Assembly: GCA_030737835.1 (NCBI GenBank)
Contig: JAUJYN010000020.1
Coordinates: 2,604,001 to 2,668,000 of the forward strand
Direction of reading: 5' to 3'
Origin: Acorus gramineus
Lineage: Eukaryota; Streptophyta; Magnoliopsida; Acorales; Acoraceae
Length of the DNA stretch: 64,000 nucleotides
Shown one piece after another: positions 34,919 through 45,846 of this stretch. The notes under the pieces were generated by a model. The model did not search any database and had not been told where the DNA came from. It saw only the letters and a list, made by a program, of their open reading frames with translations. Every line of letters begins with the position of its first letter. Position 1 is the stretch's first letter. The position numbers and the translations under genes were made by a program.

Positions 34919-37900
34919 TGTTGTGCCTGGGTCATTTGGAGCGCTCTGTTTGAAAAATTGGGTACATAATTTTTTTTCCTAAGTTATGTCTTTCCAATTT
35001 GGGTTTTTGATTTGATTTTGTTAAAATCCAAGATGAAGAGGTTTAAATATGAGTTTACTATGAGATGTCCAGTTTTGAGTTAGCTTACGCACAGAAGTGG
35101 AATTAGATCAACTGGATTCTTGTAGTAAAAGTTATGGGTATTTTTCCAAGTATACCCCGGGGATGGAAATTCTGGCAGCGGCCCTGCTCGATGTTTAGCT
35201 CTAATTTCGGAATAGCTGGAGAGATTATTTGATCTTGGCATGAACATGAAAGTTGTAGATAATCTTCTTGGATTTCCAACGGAATTTGAATTGTGCAATT
35301 CGGAGCTATATTGAGGAAGTTATGGCTGTTCCAGTGAAGCATGCGCAGAATTTCTAGTCAAAGGGCGACTAGGTCTTTTCTCCTTTAGATATTTGTGAGC
35401 TAAATATCACCTCTCTCTCTCCCTCCCATTTTTCCCACGACAACCTCATCTGGTCTCTCTTTCTCTCCTTCAAAGCCCCCCCCCAAGTGTTTGGTTTAAT
35501 GTCTCAATGAGAAGAAGAGAAGGAGATGGTGAAGGAAGAAGAGGGTTTGTTCATGTGTTGTTGTTGTTGCTTCTCTTCTCTCCTCTCAAGCTCCCTTTAC
35601 ATGATCTTTCCCCCCTGCAGCCATGGGAGGGCTGAGGAGGCTGAGGGGTGGTGGTAGTGGTGGTGGCGGTTGAGGTGGTCGCGGGTGCGTCGAGGGCCCC
35701 CGAACCTCCCCCTTTTGTTCCCCCTCCAAGGTGAGCTCCTCCCCTTCTTTTCTTGATTTTCATGGCTTAAGGGGATGTTGGGGAGGTCATGCATGCAATC
35801 TAGATGTGTTAGGGTGTGTGTGAGGGGTTGGGAAGGGTTAAAATGGGGTTAGGGCAAAGTGGGCGCGCGATGGGGGCTGTCTGCGCCCGGGCGAGCGCAG
35901 GCGCGCGTGCATGCGGGCGCAGGCGAGCGCAGGCGGGCGCTGGCGGGCGCGCAGACGCCGCGGGCGCGTGCGCGCGAGTGCGCGGGTGCGCGCGGAGTGG
36001 TCGCACGGGTGCGCGTGGGTGCTGGCGCGAGCGGGGGTGTGCGCGGGGGTGCGTACGGGAGTGCGCGCGAGCGTGCGCCCGCGCGGCAGTGCGCCTGGGC
36101 ATGTGCCTGGGCGCGGGGGCAGGATACCAGTGCGCGTGCGTGCGTGAGCGTGCGTACGCGTGCTAGGGCGTACGCGGGGTGCTGCGCGAGGGCGCGGGCT
36201 GGACGTGCAGTGCGAGCGGGCGCACGCGAGCGTGCGCGTGCATGCGGCAGCGCGTCTGGGCGCGCGGCAGTGTGCCAATGGTGCTAGGGTGCGTGCGTGC
36301 GTGCGCGTGCGGGCGGCCATGCGTGTGGCTGCCCGAGTGTTCGGGTAGGTGTCGGGGCACTCAGACTCGCGTGCGTACGTGCGTGCTCGCATGCGTGCGA
36401 GCCCGTATGCATGCTTGTCCGAGTATTGGGTATTTCTAATGTTTTCTATGTGTAAATTGTGTTGTTTCTCACCAGTTGGATTCCCCTACCTTGCAGATCT
36501 CGTCGGATGGGATGCGCGAGGTCCCGGGTCGTAAGGTGAGTGGTTTGATTCCAATCCCCCCCCCCTCTCTAGGGATGCGCTCGACCCGCGTAGACGCGCG
36601 TCGCGCATCGATGGGGCCCCCTAACTAATATGTAGATATTTGCATGCTAGGGATATACATCCACGTATCGTGTATAGAGGCCCGTACATGCCTGGACACC
36701 ATGTTCTGTACTTAAAAGCCTTGAGCTATGCATGATCAATATGATGTATCCATGCCACCTTAGACTTTGTATGCTAGGGATATGCACCCTAGTGTTGAGG
36801 ATAGAGGCCTATGCATCCTGATACAATGTTTTCATGCTAGGAAAGCCCTGAACCTACGCATGTTCCCATTTAGTTAATTTATTTAAATCAAGATGGGATT
36901 ATGTGAGCATATAGTTGGAACCATGCCTTAGAGAATATTATAACCTTGTTGTTATAATATATGTCTCCCCGCATCTTGGTCATGCGCCCTGGAGGAATTC
37001 TTGAGAATTCATGTCATTAGAAATGTTAGGAAGCGTTGTTGACGGATCCAAGAGGATCGCATGCGTGTGGGTAGGCTGTTCTCTTCCCTTCGTTGGATCC
37101 GTGTAGTACAGCCCCGGCGTTACATAGGCTGTCCTGACAGAGGGCTCCCATCTGTAGGTACCTCCGATGTGTACGGACAGTGCTGATCGTGGGAGTATAC
37201 CAGGTAAGCTACGGAGCGGGAGAGGCTACCGGTGGACCAAGGGTGATTAACAGCCTAGTCAGTCCCAAAAGACCATGTCACCCCTTTGAGGGTGAGGGTG
37301 AGGGTGTGGTGGGTCGGCGATGTAACGACCTAGTGGCTTGTGTAGTTACTCCCGTATAGGGACTATGACTACTTTAAGGTTAATATGAGTGTGTTGGTTG
37401 TTGTTATGCATGTGTGTGGCATCTCGATGAGCGAGTATCGAGAGTGGTGAGTTGAGGAGATCGGGTTGTAGATACTACCCGTGAGAGGGTTAATGAATGA
37501 TGTCACGAGCGTGGAATCGTTCTTCCCTTCGTTGGATCCGTGTAGTGACAGCCCCGGCGTTAGACAGGCTATCCTGACAGAGGGCTCCCATCTGTAGGTA
37601 CCTCCGATGTGTTCGGACAGTGCTGATCGTGGGAGTATACCAGGTAAGCTACGGAGCGGGGAGAGGCTACCGGTGGACCAGGGATGTAGAGCAGTCTAAG
37701 TCTCTCCCAAAGTCCCAAAATGTCTCCTTTCAGGAGTGAGGGTGTGGATGAGGCGAAGACGCGTCGCCTCGTGACCCATTCGTTGTTCGACCGTTCCCAT
37801 AGATGTTGGGTCCAGTCTCGTGATGGATGTTGAAGGACATCGATGGGCGATTATCTAGATGTAGATGATCCAGTAGTGTTGAGTAGACCAGTAAATCCGG

Positions 37901-38558
37901 GTCTCTTCGACCGACGGCATGGTCCCTAGACCAGTAAATCCGGGTCTCTTCGACCGACGGTATGGTCTCTCCCCATAAGTCCCAAAAGACTCCCTCCGGG
38001 AGTGAGGGTGGGGGGGAGGTTGGTCGCGCCGCCGCGTGACCCAGTGATCCTTGGGTTTTTACCCATGTTTTTTCCTTGGAAAAAGGGAACTGATTATGTA
38101 TTGAACTATAGAATGGTGATTGGTTTCCAGCCACTCACTGAGCTTGTAGCTCACCCCTCGCATATTGTTTCTTTTCAGGGGCAGTGTTGGGCGTGGAGCT
38201 GGAGCTTTCCTGTGGCGTGGTCTTATGGGCGTGGAGCGTTCTACCGGCGGGTGGCGAGTGCGAGGCTGTCAGCATTCCTAGAGTCATTTTATGCTTTGTA
38301 AATCGTGCATGTGGCAAAGGTTGTATTTTCTTTGGTCTAGACTTGGCTTCCACAGGCTATTGATTGTGTATTCGGGTCTGTAATAATATTTTTGATTTAC
38401 AGACATTGTTATATATTATGCTTCCGCTTTTCAGTCAGTTATCTTTATCTTGCTTTGTCGCCTTGTGTATTGTTGTTGGTGTCCTTATTGACCTCAGGTA
38501 TTGATAGCTGATATTATATTTTATTTTGCCACGTCTCGGGGACGCCTGGGGCGTGACA
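34919..38558 (+). mobile_element. Solo LTR, family A, copy 7 (3640 bp) with ATCCT duplication
   Basis: It starts TGTTGTGCCTGGGTC and ends GGGGCGTGACA. ATCCT is duplicated exactly at 34914-34918 and 38559-38563. It is the cleanest plus-strand model of the LTR. The intron 1 acceptor CCCCTGCAG ends at 35620. Exon 2 is 35621-35730, intron 2 is 35731-36496 (donor AAG/GTGAGC, acceptor CCTTGCAG, with GC block), exon 3 is 36497-36535, intron 3 is 36536-38178 (donor AAG/GTGAGTGG, acceptor TTTCTTTTCAG) and exon 4 is 38179-38558. Exon 2 contains only a 16-codon glycine-rich ATG frame. Confidence 0.92.
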
Positions 38559-39062
38559 ATCCTTCCCCCCTGATTTTTGGCTGAAGAGGAGGCTGAGGAG
38601 AGGCTGGTAGTGGTGGTGGCGGTTGAGGTGGTCGCGGGTGCGTCGAGGGCCCCCGAGCCTCCCCCTTTCATTCCTCTCCAAAGGTGAGCCTTTCCCCTAC
38701 TTTTTCTTGATTTTTATGGCTTAGGGTTGGTTGGGAGGTCATGCATGCTAGGTAGATGGGTTAGGGTGTGTGTGAGGGGTTGGGAAGGGTTAAAATGAGG
38801 TTGGGATGGCTTGGGCGCGCGCTGGGTGCGGTCTGCGTGCGTGCGCACGCAGGCGCGCGCGCAGGCGAGCGCTGGCAGGCTCTGGCTGGCGCACAGACGC
38901 ATGCGGGAGCGTGCGCGCTAGTGCGCGGGTCCGCGCGGAGTGGTCGCGCTGGTGCTGACGCGAGCGGGGGTGCGAGCGGGAGTGCGCGCGAGTGCGCGCG
39001 GGCGTGCGTGCGAGGGTGCGCGCGCGCGGAGCAGTGCGCCTGGGCGCGGGGCTGGGGACCAG

Positions 39063-42052
39063 TGTCACGCCCCAGGGCGGCCGTCCCCGGGACGTGACAA
39101 GTGTATATATGATATCAGTAAACAGGAGATCAATAATATACCATAACTAACAGCTAAAATGACAACACAGATAAAAGCAGGGCTGACATAATATATACAC
39201 CAAATGCGGAAGCTAAAAAGACTGAGTCTGTAATCAAAACATACTACAGACTCGATACATAATCATATGTCCTGTGAGAGCCAACATGTCCATATACACA
39301 CAAATACAATCCATACATAATCCAAACTAGGTGCCCAAGCACAGAAATATATACATACAACAAAGAGAAGGATGCTGATGGCCTCAAAACTCGAGGGACG
39401 TGGCGCTACTCCGCTACTGGTGTAGTCGCTCGGGAAGCTCCTCCTTCAAGTCCTCCTCGGTGATCACTGAAAAAGATTTTTATGCGAGGGGTGAGCCACA
39501 CGCTCAGTGAATAGCACAACCCGTGCATACAGTTTATATTAACCACAATTTATAGCAAAGAGCCTCAAAGTGGCATAATCAATCACAAGTCTGGTGGTTC
39601 GCTACATCGCCAAACCACCACACCCTCACCCTCACCCCTCAATAGGTGACAAAGGGTATTGGGACTTAATGGGCTGATAATCATCCATACACAATCCTGT
39701 GGGTCGTCGCATCGCCGGCCCACCATACCCTCACCCTCACCCCTCAATAGGTGACATAGGCTCTTGGGACTGACTAGGCTGTTGGTCACCCTTGGTCCAC
39801 CGATAGTCTCTCCCCACTCCGTAGGTCGTTTGGCCACCCCCACATTCAGCACAGTCCTTCTACCAAATCAGGAGGTGCCTACTGATAGGAGCCCCTGCAC
39901 GGGACAACTTTTCTAACGCTGAGGTAGTCTCTACACGGATCCAACGAAGGGAACAGAACAGCCTATCCATTGCATATGATCCACTCGGATCCGCTGACAG
40001 CACATCTCTACAACTCTAATGTCTTGAATTCTTTCAGAATTCCTCCAGCGCGCATAACCAAGATGCGGGGAAATAAATAAGATAAAAATGAGGAAAAGAG
40101 ACCTTGGGAGGGTAACCTGAGGTCCCGATGTAGGACATCCCGCCAACCAAACAAGGAACACGGAGTACCCTAACCCGGGTCTCAATGTTAACCTCGCAAG
40201 GCCCCCTTATATTCCCCAAGGCATGCTAATTAATATCACAGTTTGCATTTAAATAAATAAATCAAACTAATAGGACGCATGCATAGGTCAGGGCTTTCCT
40301 AGCATGATAACGGGGTGACAGGATGCACGGCTCATGCACATAACCTAAGGGTGCAAGTCCCTAACATACAAGTCTAGGGTGGCATGCATTCTACACATAC
40401 ATCATGCTTGCATGGATTATAATAAAACAGTTAATACTAACTATGTGCCCCAGGGGAGGACGGTACAAGCCCAAGTGCATGTAACGCCTCCGAAACTGGG
40501 TTGTCCCAGTTGATATCCTGTCTTGCAGATCGCGACCGTCCGTCGAGATCTGCAAGACAGGATATCAACTGGGTGAGTATAATCCACAAATACCCCAAAA
40601 TACACAAAATACACAAATAAATACCCAACACTCGGGCAAACGTGCATACGCCCCGTACGCACGCTAGCCCGAGCAGCCTGGCTCACTCCCGCACCCCCGG
40701 CAACCACCCGCACGGCCACCCGCCCCCGGATGCACCGCCGGGCCCCTGCCCGCCACCTGGACACGCCGTCCAACCTCCCGGGTGCACCGCAGGCCCCACT
40801 GCGCCCCAGCGCAGCGGCCCGCGCGCACCCTGCACGCCTCGCGCTGGCCCGCGAGCACACCGCACGCCCCGCGCGCCCAGCTCCTCGGCCCGCGTGCACC
40901 TCGCTCGACTCGCGCGCACTCCCCGTGCATCATCCGTTCGCACAGCTCTCCGCACCAGTCGCTCGACCAGCTCCTCACACCAGCCGCTCGACCAGCGCCT
41001 CCCGGGTGCACCCGCGCGCACTGCGCCCCTGCACGCGCGCCCAACACACCCGGCACGCCAGCAACCAGCACGCCCAGCGCTCCACCGACTCCCGCGCGCA
41101 CACAGCGTGCCTGCGCCCCTGCGCAGCGCTCCGCGCGCACCCTGCACGCACGCCCACTCAACCAGCACCCCGAGCACCCAGCACGCCCAGCGCCCACCCG
41201 AGCGCACGCCCGCGCGCACGTCCTTGCGCACGCACGCGCGCCCTGCCGCTGCACCTGCCTGAGCGCTGTTTGTGCTGCCTGCTACCCGGGACTGCCACCC
41301 TCTCTGCCCGAGCTCCTCTACCACCAACCACCAGGCCTCCGACGGCCTCCGACCGCCCCCAACCACCTCCGATAGCCTCCCACAGCCGCCGACCACCACC
41401 CAAACACAAAACCCCCTTCCTAACATACATCTAAGCCAAAAAGAAGAGGAAAAAGAGCTTACCAAGGGGGAGGAAGAGGTGTCCGGTTGCTCTCCGCGCA
41501 CCGAAACGCTCCCCCAACGGTCTCTACCACCAAGACCTACTCCCACCTCCGATTTGGCTCGGATCTGAGGAGAAGAGAGGGCGGATGGGAGGGCTAGGTT
41601 GGCTGGAATCGGGATTTGAAAGCACCGGGGTGTAGATCGGGACCCGATCTACACTTTCTATGCTTTAGGTTTTTGGGTTTGAGGGCTCTAAGGGGCTCAA
41701 ATCAAAGAAAAGGAGAGAGGGGAGAGAGAGATTTCATTTGGTAGGGATGATGAATAGTGGCAATCTAATTTTAGATCTCATTTATATAGCAAGTCACTTA
41801 AAAACCCGGATACACCCCGGAACTGCGAAATTTCGAAAACGTTTCCAGAATTTGATGAAATTTTCATGAGTGGTTTAGAATGGCACCAGGACACATAATA
41901 TGCAGTTAGATTTTCAATCGGAGTCCTCAAACACAGGACGATAGCTAACAGTCCAAAATTTTAGCGGTTCCGATCGAAAAATGAAAAAACTCAAAAACTG
42001 CTAAAATGCTCCAATGGTTACCAGCAAGCCAAAAAGTGACACATATATAACA
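39063..42052 (-). mobile_element. Solo LTR, family B, copy 3 (2990 bp) with ACCAG duplication
   Basis: The minus strand starts TGTTATATATGTGTCAC at 42052 and ends GGGGCGTGACA at 39063. ACCAG is duplicated exactly at 39058-39062 and 42053-42057. It interrupts the GC block of LTR A-6. Predicted intron 2 is 40550-41462 (913 bp; donor CCTTG/GTAAGC, acceptor CTTGCAG) with its own GC block. An unusual perfect inverted repeat at 40505-40573 spans the intron 2 acceptor. Confidence 0.92.
40505..40573. repeat. Perfect 27-bp inverted repeat with 15-nt loop
   Basis: Arms 40505-40531 and 40547-40573 are exact reverse complements, each containing ATATCCTGTCTTGCAG or its complement. The loop is 40532-40546. 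The sister copy near 28360-28420 lacks the left arm, so that arm is a newly made inverted copy of the splice-acceptor region. Confidence 0.95.
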
Positions 42053-44644
42053 ACCAGTGCAGGCGCGCGAGTGCGTGCATGTGCGTGCGCGTGCTGGGGC
42101 GTGCGCGGGGTGCTGCGCGAGGGCGCGGGCTGGACGTGCAGTGCGCGCGGGCGCGCGCGACCGTGTGCGCGCGTGCGGCAGCGAGTCTGGGCACGCGGGC
42201 TGGAGTGCGGCAGTGCGCCGATGGTACTGGGGTGCGTGTGTGCGTGCGCATTCGTGCGTGCGCGTGCGGGGGGGGCATGCGTGTGGCTGCCCGAGGGTTC
42301 GGGTAGGTGTCGGGGCACTCGGACTCGCGTGCGTACGTGCGTGCTCGCATGCGTGCGAGCCCGTATGCATGCTTGTCCGAGTATTGGGTATTTCTAATGT
42401 TTTCTATGTGTAAATTGTGTTGTTTCTCACCAGTTCGATGCCCCTACCTTGCAGATCTCGTCGGATGGGATGCACGAGGTCCCGGGTTGTAAGGTGAGTG
42501 GTTCGATTCCAATCTCCCCCCCCCCCCTCTCTAGGGATGCGCTCGACCCGCATAGACGCGCGTCGCGCATCGATGGGGCCCCCTAGCTATAATATGTAGA
42601 TATTTTGCATGCTAGGGATATACATCCATGTATCGTGTATAGAGGCCCGTACATGCCTGGACACCATGTCCTATACTTAAAAGCCTTGATCTATGCATGA
42701 TTAATATGATGTATCCATGCCACCTTAGATCTTGTATGCTAGGGAAATGCATCCTGACACCATGTTTCATGCTAGGAAAGCCTTGAACCTATGCATGTTC
42801 CCATTTAGTTTAATTTATTTAAATCAAGATGGGATTATGTGATTATATTGTTGTAAGCATGCCTTAGAGAATATTATAACCTTGTGGTTATAATATATGT
42901 TTCCCCGCATCTTAGTTATGCGCCCTGGAGGAATTCTTGAGAATTCATGACATTAGAAATGTTAGGAAGCGTTGTCGACGGATCCAAGAGGATCGCATGC
43001 GTGTGGGTAGGCTATTCTCTTCCCTTCGTTGGATCCGGGTAGAGACTCCCCACCGTTAGACAGGCTGTCCTGACAGAGGGCTCCCATCTGTAGGTACCTC
43101 CGATGCGTTGGACTGTGCTGATCGTGGGAGTAGACCAGGCGAGCTACGGAGTGGAGGAGAGGCTATCGGTGGACCAAGGGTGATTAACAGCCTAGTCAGT
43201 CCCAAGAGACCATGTCACCCCTTTGAGGGTGAGGGTGAGGGTGTGGTGGGTCGGCGATGTAACGACCCACTGGCTTGTGTAGTTACTCCCGTTTAGGGAC
43301 TATGACTACTTTAAGGTTAATATGAGTGTGTTGCGTTGCATAGTTTGTGCCATTCACTGAGTGTGTGGCACACCCCTCGCATATTCTTCTCCTCCAGAGT
43401 GGTAGTTGTTTCCATGGGGTTCGCTTTGTGAACATGGAATGTTCACTCCCAAGGTTGTCCGAGTTGAAGAGGCCGGGTTGTAGCTGTCCTGACGGAGGGC
43501 TCCCATCCGTAGGTACCACCGATGCAGTCGGAGGGGTACTGATCATGGGAGTATACCAGGTAGAGGCTACCCAGAAGAGGGATAATGAATGATATCGCGA
43601 GCGTGGAATCGTTCTTCACTTCGTTGGATCCGTGTAGTGACAGCCCCAGCGTTCCTGACAGAGGGCTCCCATCTGTAGGTACCTCCGATGTGTTCGGACA
43701 GTGCTGATCGTGGGAGTATACCAGGTAAGCTACGGAGCGGGGAGAGGCTACCGGTGGACCAGGGGTGTAGAGCAGTCTAAGTCTCTCCCAAAGTCCCAAG
43801 ATGTCTCCTTTCAGGAGTGAGGGTGTGGATGAGGCGAAGACGCGTCGCCTCGTGACCCATTCGTTGTTCGACCGTTCCCATAGATGTTGGGTCCGGTCTC
43901 GTGATGGATGTTGAAGGACATCGATGGACGATTATCTAGATGTAGATGATCCAGTAGTGTTGAGTAGACCAGTAAATCCGGGTCTCTTCGACCGACGGCA
44001 TGGTCTCTAGACCAGTAAATCCGGGTCTCTTCGACCGACGGTATGGTCTCTCCCCATAAGTCCCAAAAGACTCCCTCCGGGAGTGAGGGTGGGGGTGAGG
44101 TTGGTCGCGCTACCGCGTGACCCTGTTATCCATTGGGTTTCTACCCATGTTTTCCTTGAAAGGAAATTGATTATGTGTTGAACTGTAGAATGGTGATTGG
44201 TTTCCAGCCACTCACTGAGCTTGTAGCTCACCCCTCGCATACTGTTTCTTTTCAGGGGCAGTGTTGGGCTTGGAGTTGGCGCTTCCTATGGCGTGGTCTT
44301 ATGGGCGTGGAGCGTTCTGCCGGCGGGTGGCGTGTGCGAGGCTGTCAGCATTCCTAGAGTCATTTTATGCTTTGTAAATCGTGCATGTGGCACAGGTTGT
44401 ATTTTCTTTGGTCTAGACTTGGCTTTCACAGGACATTGATTGTGTATTCGGGTCTGTAATAATGTTTTTGATTTACAGACATTGTTATATATTATGCTTC
44501 CGCTTTTCAGTCAGTTATCATTATCTTGCTTTGCCGCCTTGTGTATTGTTGTTGGTGTCCTTATTGACCTCAGGTATTGATAGCAGATATGATACTTTAT
44601 TATATTTGCCATGTCTCGGGGACACCTGGGGCGTGACAGTGACA

Positions 44645-45698
44645 GTTGGTGGGGTTTTGGGGGTAGGGCAAGCCTTGGGGGTCTTGACAGGGGCTTCCTA
44701 TTTCAAGGTCTTGGCCCGGCGGAGGTCAATGAGGTCATTGAACATGTTCTCCATCGATAGGTATCCTAAGGTAGCCACCCTTTCCTCTAGATGGCTAAGG
44801 AATTGTTTGGTTTGGTTTCCCTAGTTGTCCTCCTCCTCTACTGTGTCGTCTCGGGTGTAACCTTCCATGGTGTGGAATGGTTTGGGGTGTGAATGAATGC
44901 AAGCTTAAAGCAGTAATAAAGGGTGTCATAAAGCAGTAAAAGGTGCAAAGTTGTGTGCGGCTTAAAGCAGTAAAGAGATGTGGTTTAAAGCAATAAAGGG
45001 TGCGCAACTGTGTGTGGCTTAAAGCAGTAAAGGATGTGATTAAAGTAGTAAAGGGTGCGCAACTGTGTGCGGCTTAAAGAAGTAAAGGATCTTGTGATGC
45101 AAAGTAGAGGAGGATCTAACTTGAAGGGTGGAAAAAAAAAATTCTAAAAAGAAAAAAAAGGGTGGTAGGGTTTTGTCATGTTTTGGAGGGAGGTAGAAAA
45201 GGATTACCTTTTGTTGTTTTTCACGTGGGATGTCCCACCGTGATCGCAAGGTTGTCGGTTGTCGTTTTTTGGGGGTTGGGTGTCCGCTCTGGTTGTTGGG
45301 AAACCTCCGAAAAAGGAGAAAAGAAGACTTGGTCTCCTTTCTTGGCGTGTGTGGGGGTTTCTCCAGGATTTGGATCCGGTTGCGCCCTGCGGGCCCGACT
45401 GGATCGTCTCTCAGAAAGGTGGAAGGGTGTGGTTCCTTGCTGGGTGCTCGACAACTCCTCAGGAGGATTCAGGGGGTGTTTGTGATCTCCACCTGCTTTC
45501 TCAAAAAGCAGGAAAAGTTGGGGTTGGATTTGATCACCTTTGTGGGGGAGTTTGTCGATATGGATTTTTAGACCACGAAAGTCAGAATCCGGTTCTCTAG
45601 ACTTGGATTTGGTCCGTACGCGACGTACTGAATCACCGTTCGAGAGATAATCCAAGTTCGCTCGATAGCTTACTGGGACTTAATTTGTGATCGCCATT
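44645..45698 (-). mobile_element. Partial internal leader of a different LTR element (family C)
   Basis: Non-coding sequence between the end of LTR A-5/A-6 and the proposed LTR C end. On the minus strand it opens with TGGCGATCACAAATTAAG two bases after an LTR-like CA, which could be a non-Met tRNA primer site as used by Tat-like gypsy elements. That reading is tentative. It has no recognisable gag. It contains a ~55-bp tandem repeat at 44941-45104. Confidence 0.4.
44941..45104. repeat. ~55-bp tandem repeat, about three units
   Basis: Units begin GGTGCAAAG or GGTGCGCAAC at about 44942, 44999 and 45054 and each contains GGCTTAAAGCAGTAAAG. The preceding 44900-44940 holds a partial unit. Confidence 0.75.
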
Positions 45699-45846
45699 TG
45701 CTTTTATTCAAAAGCAAGAAAAAAAGAAATGATGGCCTCACTGGGAGAAATAATGAATTCTCTTCTTAAGGATCACGGGCTGGCCGTGCCTTAAGGTGAT
45801 ATGAAGTTCGTGGTTAGCCCTGCATGAAACCCAGAGAAATGAGAAC

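Larger units (their letters stand above)
34243..44638 (+). mobile_element. LTR family A, copy 6 (host LTR, GTGAC duplication, split by two solo LTRs)
   Basis: Pieces 34243-34918, 38559-39062 and 42053-44638 add up to about 3.77 kb. It starts TGTTGTGCCTGTGTC and ends GCGTGACA. GTGAC occurs exactly at 34238-34242 and 44639-44643, so it inserted one base before the end of LTR A-5. The intron 1 donor AAG/GTGAGTTTTG lies near 34860. Intron 2 runs from 38684 to 42454 because a family B LTR sits in its GC block. Confidence 0.9.

Noticed and set aside
44462..45655. Several frames of 100-145 codons after the LTR end, including 45221-45655 on the minus strand
   Set aside because: They overlap on both strands in LTR and leader sequence, show no domain, and the region contains a tandem repeat and probable primer site.
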